The translations under genes and the position numbers were made by a program. A stretch of 31,586 nucleotides of DNA from JAFHCF01 sp048497495 (GTDB lineage: Bacteria; Pseudomonadota; Alphaproteobacteria; Rhizobiales; Ancalomicrobiaceae). Location of the stretch: positions 1-31,586 of the forward strand of contig JAFHCF010000039.1 of the NCBI GenBank assembly GCA_048497495.1, read 5' to 3'. Under the pieces are notes generated by a model. That model did no database searches. It had not been told where the DNA came from and saw only the letters and a list, made by a program, of their open reading frames with translations. This document shows, piece after piece, positions 24,613-31,586 of this stretch; position 1 is the first letter of the stretch; each line of letters begins with the position of its first letter.

Positions 24613-25910
24613 CACGCCCTCGCCTCGTCGGCGAGCCGCGCCAACAGCGGCGCGAGGGCCGCGACGGTGCGGTCGAGCGATCCGGACGAGCGCTCGACGA
24701 CGGCGCGGGCGAGTTCGGCGCAGGTCGCGGCGGTGATCGGGTCGGTCAGGGCGGCGGCGACCGCCGCGACCAGATCGTCGAGCCCGGTGACGACCCGCGC
24801 CCCGCCGGTCTCGTCGAGCTCGCGATAGAGGTCGCGGAAGTTGGCGACGTGGGGCCCGTGGAGGACGGCGGTGCCGAGATGCGCCGGCTCGATCGGGTTC
24901 TGCCCGCCGTGGGGGACGAGGGAGCCGCCGACGAAGGCGACCGGCGCCAGGCGATAGATCAACCCCATCTCGCCGATGGTGTCGGCGAGATAGACGTCGG
25001 TGGCGCCGCTCGGCGTCTCACCCAGCGAGCGTGAGGCGACGTCGACGCCGGCCTCGGCCAGGAGGGCGCGGATCTCGTCGCCGCGACGGGGATGGCGCGG
25101 CGCCAGCACCGTGAGGAGGCCGGGGATCTCGCGGGCGAGACGGCCGTGGGCGGCGGCGACGATCGCCTCCTCGCCGGGATGGGTGGAGGCGGCGATCCAG
25201 GTCGAACGGTCCCCGATGGCCGCCTCGAGCCGGCCGAGTTCGGCGGTGTCGACCCCGAGCGCGGCGCCGTCGAACTTGAGATTGCCGGTGACCACCACCG
25301 GCTCGGCGCCGAGCCCGCGCAGACGCTCGGCATCGGCCGACGACTGGGCGAGGGTGAGGGCGAAGCGGCCGAAGAGGGCGCGCGGCAAGCCGTCGAGGAG
25401 GCGCCAGCGCCGTGCCGAGCGTTCCGACACCCGGGCGTTGACCAGGACCTGGGGGATGGCGCGGGTCGTCAATTGATGGATCGTCGCCGGCCAGATCTCG
25501 CTCTCGACGAAGACGGCGAGCGACGGACGCCAATGGTCGAGGAAGCGCCCGATCCAGGCGGAGACGTCGAGCGGCACGTATTGGTGGATGGCGCCGGCGG
25601 GCAGGCGGCCGGCGGCGATCGCCGCGGAGGTCACGGTTCCGGTGGTCAACAGCACGGCGAGGCCACCGCCGGCCAGGCGCTCCACCAGCCCCATCACCGC
25701 CAGGGTTTCGCCGACGCTCGCCGCATGGACCCAGACCAGGGGCCCGGGCGGGCGGGCGGCGGCGGCGAGGCCGTGGCGTTCGTCGCGCCGCGACCTCTCC
25801 TCCTTGCCGGCGCGGCCGCGCACGGCGAGGAAGAGGCCGAGCAGCGGCGCGACGAGGCCGCCGGCGCGTCGGTAGGCGGCGAGCGCCAGTTCGGCGAGAG
25901 CCTCAGACAT
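24612..25910 (-). CDS. waaA: 3-deoxy-D-manno-octulosonic acid (Kdo) transferase
   Basis: 432 residues, the usual length of WaaA (KdtA), a GT30 family enzyme adding Kdo to lipid IVA at the cytoplasmic face of the inner membrane. An N-terminal hydrophobic anchor lies near 12-30. The catalytic region WVHAASVGETLA contains the conserved Glu in GET. VESEIWP, VNARVSERS and the donor-binding SLVPHGGQNPIEPA are all present. The start overlaps the end of the DUF374 gene by 8 bp, and the stop overlaps lpxK, so these three genes are translationally linked. Whether it adds one or two Kdo units cannot be read from the sequence. Confidence 0.96.
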   Translation of the reverse strand: MSEALAELALAAYRRAGGLVAPLLGLFLAVRGRAGKEERSRRDERHGLAAAARPPGPLVWVHAASVGETLAVMGLVERLAGGGLAVLLTTGTVTSAAIAAGRLPAGAIHQYVPLDVSAWIGRFLDHWRPSLAVFVESEIWPATIHQLTTRAIPQVLVNARVSERSARRWRLLDGLPRALFGRFALTLAQSSADAERLRGLGAEPVVVTGNLKFDGAALGVDTAELGRLEAAIGDRSTWIAASTHPGEEAIVAAAHGRLAREIPGLLTVLAPRHPRRGDEIRALLAEAGVDVASRSLGETPSGATDVYLADTIGEMGLIYRLAPVAFVGGSLVPHGGQNPIEPAHLGTAVLHGPHVANFRDLYRELDETGGARVVTGLDDLVAAVAAALTDPITAATCAELARAVVERSSGSLDRTVAALAPLLARLADEARA

Positions 25911-26607
25911 CGCGGCCCCCGACGATCTGGTAGGCCCGCGCCGTGACCCGGTTCAGGGCCGCTTCGACGGCGCGACGACGGTCCTCGAGACCTTCGGCGT
26001 CGGCGTCGGCGGGCACCGCGATCGGCTCGCCGAAGACCATGGCCAGGCGGCCGAAGGGGAGATTGAAGGCGGCGCGGTCCCAGGAGCGCGCCATGCGTTT
26101 GCGGAATGTGGTGACGGTGGCGACCGGCACGATCGGCACGCCGGAATGGCGGGCGATCTGGACGATGCCCTCGCCGGCGACCTTGGCCGGACCCTTGGGC
26201 AGGTCGGCGGTGAGGGCCACGGCGCTTCCCCGTCGCAGTTCGCGCAGCGCCGCGACGAAGCCGGCGACGCCGCCGCGCCGGCGTACCTCGTCGCCGGACC
26301 GGCCGGCGGAGGCGCGGATGGCGCCGATGCCGAGCTTCTCGCAGACGATGACGTTCATTTCGCCATCGCGGGAGCGCGAGATCATCGCCTTCACCCGCCA
26401 GCGATCGTTCGGCTTGATGAAGGGCAACATGAAGTGCTCGCCGTGCCAGGTGGTGACGATCAGCGGGCGGGGCTCGCCGAGCCTCTCATAGAAGTCGGCC
26501 GGCTCGACGACGACCCGGCAGGAACGGCGGACGACGCGGAACCACCAGGCGAGCGTGGTGCCGGCGAAGACGCGGAAGGCGCGGGCGCGCATCAGCCGCT
26601 TCAGCAT
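25903..26607 (-). CDS. DUF374 lysophospholipid acyltransferase family protein
   Basis: 234 residues. A hydrophobic N-terminal stretch (about 12-26) suggests membrane association. The region LIVTTWHGEHFMLPF resembles the acyltransferase histidine block, though it lacks a canonical HX4D. SAGRSGDEVRRRGGVAG and VALTADLPKGPAKVAGEGIVQIARHSGVPIVPV correspond to the later acyltransferase blocks. DUF374 genes lie next to waaA in many Alphaproteobacteria, which suggests a role in lipid A or phospholipid acylation, but a substrate has not been established to my knowledge. The gene overlaps waaA by 8 bp, and a 269-bp gap separates it from the DUF4170 gene upstream. Confidence 0.88.
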   Translation of the reverse strand: MLKRLMRARAFRVFAGTTLAWWFRVVRRSCRVVVEPADFYERLGEPRPLIVTTWHGEHFMLPFIKPNDRWRVKAMISRSRDGEMNVIVCEKLGIGAIRASAGRSGDEVRRRGGVAGFVAALRELRRGSAVALTADLPKGPAKVAGEGIVQIARHSGVPIVPVATVTTFRKRMARSWDRAAFNLPFGRLAMVFGEPIAVPADADAEGLEDRRRAVEAALNRVTARAYQIVGGRDV

Positions 26608-26876
26608 GGCGAGCCCATGCCTTCGCCGACGCGCCTCGGCGGCGCCTCGGTCGCGTGCGAAGCGGTGCGGTGCGACGCGGCGCGTCCGCGCGCGGCATCG
26701 AGCCTCGGCCGTCTCGTCATGGTCTGTCGTGGTCCCCGCGTGTCGTCTGGCAGGCGTTTCTAGCGCCCTTCGCCGGCGCCGTCACGCCCGCTGACCGACC
26801 GATCGCGGATGGAGACCGCGCGGAGCCCGAACAGCTCGAGGAATCGGGCTTCGCGCGACGTCTCGTCGGCGGTCTC

Positions 26877-27119
26877 TCATTCGTCCGGATGGTCGGGATC
26901 CATCAGGCGATGGAGATGGACGATGTAGTAACGCATGTGGGCGTTGTCGACGGTCTGCTGGGCCTTGGCCTTCCAGGCGACGCGCGCGGACTCGTAATTC
27001 GGGAAGACGCCGACGAGGTCGATCTCGGCGGTGTCGCGGAACTCGTGGGTGTGGAGGTCGACGAGTTCGCCACCGAGAACGAGGTGGAGCAACTGCGGCT
27101 TGGGCTTGGGCGCGGTCAT
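26877..27119 (-). CDS. DUF4170 domain-containing protein
   Basis: 80 residues from ATG 27119 (MTAPKPKPQLLHLVLGGEL), which matches the family start. The rest includes VGVFPNYESARVAWKAKAQQTVDNAHMRYYIVHLHRL, a strongly conserved segment with a Trp-Lys-Ala-Lys core. An ATG at 27149 would add ten residues and has GGGGGGA 8 nt upstream, so the longer form is a real alternative. The protein is cytoplasmic by appearance and of unknown function. Its place between cysQ and the DUF374-waaA-lpxK set is conserved in Rhizobiales as I recall, which links it by context to lipid A or sulfur-nucleotide metabolism without proof. Confidence 0.85.
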   Translation of the reverse strand: MTAPKPKPQLLHLVLGGELVDLHTHEFRDTAEIDLVGVFPNYESARVAWKAKAQQTVDNAHMRYYIVHLHRLMDPDHPDE

Positions 27120-27188
27120 GTCGATGGTCCGATCTCGGGTTGGAGACATCGCGGGCGTCCCCCCGCGCGAGCGGTCGCGTCGCCGGGA

Positions 27189-28004
27189 TCAGTCGAGACG
27201 GGCGAGGAGCTCGCGCGCCGCGTCATGGAGCCCGGGGACGGCGGCCACCAGCGGAGGGTGGCGGGGAACGGCCCTGTTGTAGTGGAGCGGCTCGCCGCTC
27301 GGGACGGTGAACCTACCCCCGGCTTCCTGCACCAAAAGATCGGCTGCGGCAAGATCCCAATCGTGAGCATTGCCCGAACCATAGGCGATGTCGAGGCGGC
27401 CGTCGGCGACCTGCGCGATCCGTAATGCCAGTGACGGCACGACATGGCGGGTGGCGAAGCCCACGGCCTTCATCGCCGGGCGATCGAGATATTTGTGCGG
27501 GCCGGAGACCCGGGCGCCGGCGAGCTCGACGCGGTCGGCGACGACGAGGGGGACACCGTCGAGACGCGCCCCGCCGCCGGAGGTCGCGAGCCACAGGGCG
27601 GCGGTGGCGGGCTGAAGCAACGCGGCGGCGATCGGCCGGCCGGCCTCGACCACGGCGAGCGACACCGTCCATTGGTCGTCGCCGCGCAGGAAGGCACGGG
27701 TGCCGTCGATCGGATCGACGACGAAGAGGCGGGTGGCGGCGAGCCGCTCGGGGCCGTCGGCGGTCTCCTCGGAGAGCCAACCGTAGTCGGGTCGGGCGGC
27801 GAGGAGCACCTCGCGCAGGTGGCGATCGACGGCGAGATCGGCCTCGCTCACCGGCGAGCCGCCGGACTTCTCCCAGACCCGCGGATCGCGGCGATACCAC
27901 GCGAGCGCGATCTCGCCGGCCTCCCGCGCGGCGCGCGCCAGAAGCTCGACGTCGGCGTCGCGTTCGGCCGCCGTCGAGGCGATGCGCCGATCAGCGTCCG
28001 GCAA
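27189..28004 (-). CDS. cysQ: 3'(2'),5'-bisphosphate nucleotidase / inositol monophosphatase family
   Basis: 271 residues. The Mg-dependent phosphatase motifs are all visible: LSEETAD near 78-83, VVDPIDGTRAF (D97, D100) and AHDWDLAAADLLV (D214, W216, D217). The family includes CysQ, which removes 3'-phosphoadenosine 5'-phosphate produced in sulfate assimilation, and inositol monophosphatases. The genomic place after pmbA favours CysQ. The start appears to be TTG 28004: no ATG or GTG is available in the first 24 codons, and GAGGG lies 8 nt upstream inside the end of pmbA. The 14-bp overlap with pmbA suggests coupled translation. Confidence 0.88.
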   Translation of the reverse strand: MPDADRRIASTAAERDADVELLARAAREAGEIALAWYRRDPRVWEKSGGSPVSEADLAVDRHLREVLLAARPDYGWLSEETADGPERLAATRLFVVDPIDGTRAFLRGDDQWTVSLAVVEAGRPIAAALLQPATAALWLATSGGGARLDGVPLVVADRVELAGARVSGPHKYLDRPAMKAVGFATRHVVPSLALRIAQVADGRLDIAYGSGNAHDWDLAAADLLVQEAGGRFTVPSGEPLHYNRAVPRHPPLVAAVPGLHDAARELLARLD

Positions 28005-29334
28005 TGGTCAGGCCCTCGACCATCAGGCTCGGCGCATTGATGCCGAAGCGGTATTCGAGATCGTCGGCGGCGACGAGGCGGGCATACATGTCGGCGAGAT
28101 TGCCGGCGACGGTGATCTCGCTGACCGCGTCGGTCAGTTCGCCGTTCTCGATCCAGAAGCCGGAGGCGCCGCGCGAGTAGTCGCCGGTGATCGAATTGAC
28201 GCCGGAGCCGATCATGTCGGTGACGTAGAGGCCCGACTTCACCGAGGCCAACATGTCGTCGCGGGCGACCGATCCGGGCAGCAGGGTGACGTTGGTCGAG
28301 CCGGGCGAGGGCGAGCCGGTGCCGCGCGAGGCGCGGCCGTTGGTGGCAAGGCCCAATTCGCGCGCCGTGGCGCCGTCGAGCAGCCAATGGTTCAAGACGC
28401 CGTCCTCGATCAGCTTCAGCACCGGCCCGGCGACGCCTTCGCCGTCGAAGGGGCGCGAGCCGAGGCCGCGCTTGCGGTAGGGGTCGTCGACGATGGTGAT
28501 GCCGGGGGCGAAGACCGGCTTGCCGAGACGGTCCTTGAGGAAGGAGGTCTTGCGGGCGATGGCCGCGCCGTTGATCGCCGAAAGGAGATGGCCGACGAGG
28601 CCGGTGGCGGCGCGCGGCTCCCAGATCACCGGCGCGGTGACGGTCGCCACCTTGCGCGGGTTCAGCCGGCGCACGGCGCGTTCGCCGGCCCGGCGGCCGA
28701 CGAGGTCGGGGGCGTCGAGGTCGACGGCCCAGATCTTCGAGGAGGCATCCCAGTCGCGCTGCATGGCGGTGCCGGCGCCGGCGATCGCCGAGACCGAGAG
28801 CGAGTGGCCGGAACGCAGCCAGGCGCCGGAAAAGCCGGCCGAGGTCACCAGGACCATGCCGCCGAGCGACCACGAGGCCGAGGCCCCGCCGGAATTGACG
28901 ACGCCTTCGATGGCGCGGGCGGCGTCCTCGGTGGCGAGCGCCCGCTCGGTCAGATCGGCGGCGCTCGGGGCGGAGGGATCGAGCAGGTCGAGATCGACGA
29001 AGTCCCGGGTCAGGAGATCCGGATCGATCAGGTCGGCCCAGGGATCCTCGGGAGCGACGCGGGCCATGGCGACGGCGCGGCCGGCGAGTTCGCTCGGGTC
29101 GGCGAAGGCATTGGCCGAGACGGTGGCGAAGCGGCGGCCGACGAAGACGCGCAGGCCGAAGTCGTCGCCCTCGGAGCGTTCGCTGTCCTCGACCTCGCCG
29201 AGACGGACCCCGACGGAGAGCGAGACGCCACGCACCGCCACCGCGTCGGCGCGATCGGCGCCGGCGGCCTTAGCCGCCGCGACGAGACGGTCCGCCTTCT
29301 CCTTCAGGTCGGACTGATCGAGAACGTCGTGCAT
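27991..29334 (-). CDS. pmbA: TldE/PmbA, partner subunit of the TldD metalloprotease
   Basis: 447 residues from ATG 29334 (MHDVLDQSDLKEKADRLVAAAKAAGAD), with GAGG just upstream. An in-frame ATG at 29346 is possible. The family pattern includes GVRLGEVEDSERSEGDDFGLRVFVGRRFATVS, SLSVSAIAG, the FLKDRLGKPVFAPGITIVDDP segment where TldD has HExxxH, and the end NSITGDYSRGASGFWIENGELT. It lacks the zinc motif, as expected for the non-catalytic half of the TldD/E heterodimer. It heads the cysQ-DUF4170-DUF374-waaA-lpxK cluster, while tldD lies about 10 kb away on the opposite strand. Confidence 0.95.
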   Translation of the reverse strand: MHDVLDQSDLKEKADRLVAAAKAAGADRADAVAVRGVSLSVGVRLGEVEDSERSEGDDFGLRVFVGRRFATVSANAFADPSELAGRAVAMARVAPEDPWADLIDPDLLTRDFVDLDLLDPSAPSAADLTERALATEDAARAIEGVVNSGGASASWSLGGMVLVTSAGFSGAWLRSGHSLSVSAIAGAGTAMQRDWDASSKIWAVDLDAPDLVGRRAGERAVRRLNPRKVATVTAPVIWEPRAATGLVGHLLSAINGAAIARKTSFLKDRLGKPVFAPGITIVDDPYRKRGLGSRPFDGEGVAGPVLKLIEDGVLNHWLLDGATARELGLATNGRASRGTGSPSPGSTNVTLLPGSVARDDMLASVKSGLYVTDMIGSGVNSITGDYSRGASGFWIENGELTDAVSEITVAGNLADMYARLVAADDLEYRFGINAPSLMVEGLTIAGR

Positions 29335-29655
29335 GGAACCTCGCATGGTCTTCGCCGCATCGCGGAAATCCTGAGCCTCAGCCGATGTACGGGGCCGGGG
29401 CCGTCGCGGCAAGGGCGGAGGGCGCGACGGCCCGCCGGCCGGGGCGGTTCGTCGCGCCGCCGGCCCCGGGTCGCGCTCTTCTCGGCTCCTGATGGTGAAG
29501 ACTTCGTCACCACGGCGGTGACGTTTCCCTAACCCTCTCGCAATCAACGAAAATTCAACCAGCTTTCTTAAGCCGGCTCGCACCCCGTCCGAGTCACAAT
29601 CCCTCCAACGAAGCGAGGTCTTCCTCAGACTAACCGAGACCCGCAGGAGGTTCTA
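29335..29655. other. Divergent intergenic region pmbA / DUF6101, with a 19-bp palindrome
   Basis: 321 bp. A perfect palindrome, CGTCACC-ACGGC-GGTGACG, lies at 29505-29523 followed by TTTCCC. It could be an operator shared by the divergent genes. The part nearest the DUF6101 gene (29530-29580) is comparatively AT-rich and likely holds its promoter. I could not fix hexamers. The pmbA-proximal half is GC-rich and holds nothing I can name. Confidence 0.45.
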
Positions 29656-30285
29656 TTGAGGCGTCAAGCAACGACGACGGCGGCCAAGGTCGAGGAGACC
29701 TTCCACCAGGATGGCGAAGCGGTTCGGCTCGACCCCTATGCTCTGCCGCATCGATTCCGTTACGATACCGGCACCGACCCGCGCAGCGGCAAGCCGATGG
29801 GCGCGGCGGCGGTGTTCCTGGAAAAGAACATGGCGTCGATCTGCCGCCGTCTGCCCTCCGGCATCCCGATGGCGATGCGCCTGCCGATGGCCGCCTTCGA
29901 GGGCGTCGCGGTGCGTCTGGTCGCCGATCGCATCGACGCGGACGGCGACGCCGACGGCGACGGGCTGGCGGTGGTCGAACTGATGCATCGTGATCCGCAG
30001 CTGTCGCTGCCGCTCTCGGTCGCCGCCGATCTCGTCGAGGTCGCGGCGGACTGGAAGGCCTGGGCCCGCGTTCTCGGCCTGCCGATGCTGCTGGTCGAAG
30101 CGGACGGCACCTGGCGCGCGATCGAGGCGCGTGTCGGCCAGGTCGTGGGCGGCGCCGTGCGGCCGCGCCGCGCCCGCTCGGTGCTGAACGGCCGCCGGCC
30201 GCGCTTCCTCACCCGTCGCAAGGTCGGCGTGATGCCGGCCGCGCCGGTGATGATCGTCAAGAACGAACTCTTCGGGCGGGAGTGA
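29656..30285 (+). CDS. DUF6101 family protein
   Basis: 209 residues starting with TTG 29656, supported by a perfect AGGAGG ribosome site 5 nt upstream. No in-frame ATG occurs until M18. The protein has the pattern I associate with DUF6101: AVRLDPYALPHRFRYD near 26-40, then LEKNMASICRRLPSGIPMAMRLPMAAFEGVAVRL. An acidic Asp/Ala/Gly repeat follows (DRIDADGDADGDGLAV), and the tail RRARSVLNGRRPRFLTRRKVGVM is basic. The function is unknown. No signal peptide or membrane helix is visible, and the Arg-rich C-terminus could contact nucleic acid or membranes. It is a single-gene unit ending in a hairpin. Confidence 0.8.
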   Translation: MRRQATTTAAKVEETFHQDGEAVRLDPYALPHRFRYDTGTDPRSGKPMGAAAVFLEKNMASICRRLPSGIPMAMRLPMAAFEGVAVRLVADRIDADGDADGDGLAVVELMHRDPQLSLPLSVAADLVEVAADWKAWARVLGLPMLLVEADGTWRAIEARVGQVVGGAVRPRRARSVLNGRRPRFLTRRKVGVMPAAPVMIVKNELFGRE

Positions 30286-30294
30286 TCCGCCCGA
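30272..30294 (+). terminator. Hairpin spanning the DUF6101 stop codon
   Basis: TCGGGCGG-GAGTGAT-CCGCCCGA is a perfect 8-bp stem with a 7-nt loop that holds the TGA stop (30283-30285). It sits in a 27-bp convergent gap before the patatin stop and may terminate both transcripts. There is no T-run. Confidence 0.45.
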
Positions 30295-30312
30295 CAGGCG
30301 CCGTCGACCGGT

Positions 30313-31215
30313 TCAGCCGTCCCGTCGCATCGGCAGCCAGCGCCGCTTGGGCGGCGGCTCCAGCGCCACGACCGGCTCGGTCGTATGGGCCTCGATCAGA
30401 CGGCCGATGCGTCGCTTGGCCTCCTCACGCACCTCGCCGCTCGCCGCCAGGATCTTCTTCGCCTCGAGGAAGTCGAGGACGCGGATGTGGTTGACCGGCG
30501 GGCGGATCAGCACGTCGGGCGGGCGGCGGGCGAATTCGGCCGCCGCGATCTGCTGCATCATCAACTGACTGGCGCCGAAGATCGCCTCGAGCGCCCCCGG
30601 CAGGACCTTGCCGTCGGCCGGTTCGGGGAAGGAGACGACGTCGACGGCGATCACCAGATCGACCTCGACCGGCAACGCGTCGACCGGCACCGGATCGACG
30701 ATGCCGCCGTCGACGAGGACGCGGCCGTCGATCACCACCGGTTTGAACAGGGTCGGGATCGCCATCGAGGCGGCGACGGCGCGGCGCAGGTCGCCCTTGG
30801 TCAGGCGCGCCGGTGAACCGCCGTAGAAGTCGGTGGCGACCACCGTCAGCGGAATCTGGAGATCGTCGAAGGTCGCGGGGATCGCCTCACCGACGAAGGT
30901 CGCGAGGATCTTCTCGGGGTCGATCTGGCCGAGGCCGAAGCCGCCGGTGAGGAGATCGCCGAATTTCTTCGGCCGCAGCGTCCACAGTTTCGCCAGGACG
31001 TTGGCGCGATTGCCGAACATCGCCAGCGTCGCCTGGCGCAGGTCGGCGCCGGAGAGCCCGCCGGCCCGCGCCGCGCCGTAGATGGCGCCGATCGAGGTGC
31101 CGGCGATCGCGGTGGGCCGCAACCCGAGATCGTCGAGCGCCTCCATCACCGGCACATGGGTGATGCCGCGCGCGCCGCCGCCGCCGAGCACCAAGCCTAT
31201 TCGCGGATGGGACAT
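30313..31215 (-). CDS. Patatin-like phospholipase family protein
   Basis: 300 residues. The oxyanion loop GGGGARG is at 11-17, the nucleophile elbow G-T-S41-I-G at 39-43, and the catalytic Asp in VLVDGG at D169, giving an intact Ser-Asp dyad. It is a bacterial RssA/YchK-like patatin with predicted acyl-ester hydrolase activity. The natural lipid is unknown. No signal peptide is present, so it is cytoplasmic or peripheral. ATG 31215 was preferred to GTG 31218 because GAAGG lies 8 nt upstream of it. The C-terminal 60 residues are charged (REEAKRRIGRLIEAH) with a basic Pro-rich tail. It converges on the DUF6101 gene. Confidence 0.93.
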   Translation of the reverse strand: MSHPRIGLVLGGGGARGITHVPVMEALDDLGLRPTAIAGTSIGAIYGAARAGGLSGADLRQATLAMFGNRANVLAKLWTLRPKKFGDLLTGGFGLGQIDPEKILATFVGEAIPATFDDLQIPLTVVATDFYGGSPARLTKGDLRRAVAASMAIPTLFKPVVIDGRVLVDGGIVDPVPVDALPVEVDLVIAVDVVSFPEPADGKVLPGALEAIFGASQLMMQQIAAAEFARRPPDVLIRPPVNHIRVLDFLEAKKILAASGEVREEAKRRIGRLIEAHTTEPVVALEPPPKRRWLPMRRDG

Positions 31216-31218
31216 CAC

Positions 31219-31586
31219 TCTCGCCTTCGCCGTCGATCGTTCTCCCTACAGGTAGGTGAGCGGCGCGGCGGAAGGAAGGCCGGGGGCGGCGAGGGGGGCG
31301 ATCGCAGGGCGGCGAGGCACCCGAGGTCGCTTCAAGGCTCGAGGCGCGTGCCTCCGGGCGCGATGCTTCGAGACGGGCCTTCGGCCCTCCTCAGCATGAG
31401 GCGTTTGTAAATGCTTCGAAAATCCCCAAGCGCCTCATGCTGAGGAGGCTGCGCAGCAGCCGTCTCGAAGCATCGCGCAGGGAGGTGAAGCCGCTCATCT
31501 CCGGCCGGGCGGGAGCGGTCCTTCGGAGGCCACTTCAGAAGAAAGCGAGGAGACGGCGCGCCATCTCCCAGGATCCTCTTCAGAAA
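31219..31586. other. Terminal intergenic region
   Basis: 368 bp upstream of the patatin gene. Apart from the 117-bp double inverted repeat I see no supported gene. A minus-strand frame open from the window edge to about 31337 reads through the repeat and shows no family motif, so it is not called. The last 100 bp may hold the 3' end of a further gene that cannot be judged here. Confidence 0.5.
31360..31476. repeat. Double inverted repeat element (rhizobial intergenic type)
   Basis: Two nested pairs of perfect 17-bp arms. The outer pair is GCGATGCTTCGAGACGG at 31360-31376 with its reverse complement at 31460-31476. The inner pair is CTCCTCAGCATGAGGCG at 31387-31403 with its reverse complement at 31431-31447. 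The centre (31411-31419) also holds a partial copy of the outer arm (ATGCTTCGA). Closely similar sequences are familiar to me from intergenic DNA of Hyphomicrobiales. It has no coding capacity and could fold into a long cruciform. Confidence 0.8.

Noticed and set aside
5654..31476. Palindromic repeats considered as CRISPR or transposon ends
   Set aside because: The three elements are unrelated single copies without regular spacers, transposase genes or visible target duplications.
31337..31586. Minus-strand frame open from the window edge
   Set aside because: It reads through the palindromic repeat, has no ribosome site in view and no recognisable family motif.

Overview
The window looks like chromosomal core DNA from a high-GC alphaproteobacterium, most likely of the order Hyphomicrobiales. 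The reasons are the aa3 oxidase operon with ctaB, a ctaF-like gene, ctaG, DUF983 and SURF1 interleaved, the pmbA-cysQ-DUF4170-DUF374-waaA-lpxK lipid A neighbourhood, DUF2093 and DUF6101 genes, an IalB-family protein, and intergenic palindromic repeats of the rhizobial kind. I cannot name a genus. No rRNA, tRNA, CRISPR array, transposase or phage gene was seen.

Layout. 1-2501: a truncated DsbD-N-like exported protein diverging from yqgE, then a GNAT gene and an IalB-family gene that overlap by 4 bp. 2502-3001: a regulatory region with an 18-bp palindrome in front of ialB and a perfect FNR/FixK-type box in front of the oxidase genes. 3002-9852: cytochrome c oxidase operon coxB-coxA-(repeat)-ctaB-ctaF-like-ctaG-coxC-(repeat)-DUF983-SURF1, which holds the catalytic subunits plus heme O synthesis, copper delivery and assembly factors. 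9892-16270 (minus): thrC, an M16 peptidase, a RimJ-like acetyltransferase and a membrane sensor c-di-GMP phosphodiesterase with a degenerate GGDEF domain. 16541-22595 (plus): tldD, then an RND efflux adaptor and pump without an outer-membrane partner.

22596-23477: a 35-residue lipoprotein gene with an excellent ribosome site, three GATTCCC-type motifs upstream and a perfect 17-bp hairpin after it, then a DUF2093 gene. 23581-29334 (minus, tightly packed and often overlapping): pmbA (tldE), cysQ, DUF4170, DUF374 acyltransferase-like, waaA and lpxK, a cluster centred on lipid A and Kdo. The TldD and TldE halves of one protease are therefore both in the window, about 10 kb apart. 29335-31586: a divergent intergenic palindrome, a DUF6101 gene with a TTG start, a patatin-like hydrolase, and a 117-bp double inverted repeat.

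No complete new defence or biosynthetic system is visible. The best leads are the FNR/FixK-type box on an aa3 oxidase operon (with a ribosome-site-led small ORF across it), the small lipoprotein unit with repeated upstream sites, three unrelated intergenic palindromic repeat families, and several starts (TTG, GTG) that simple ATG calling would misplace.
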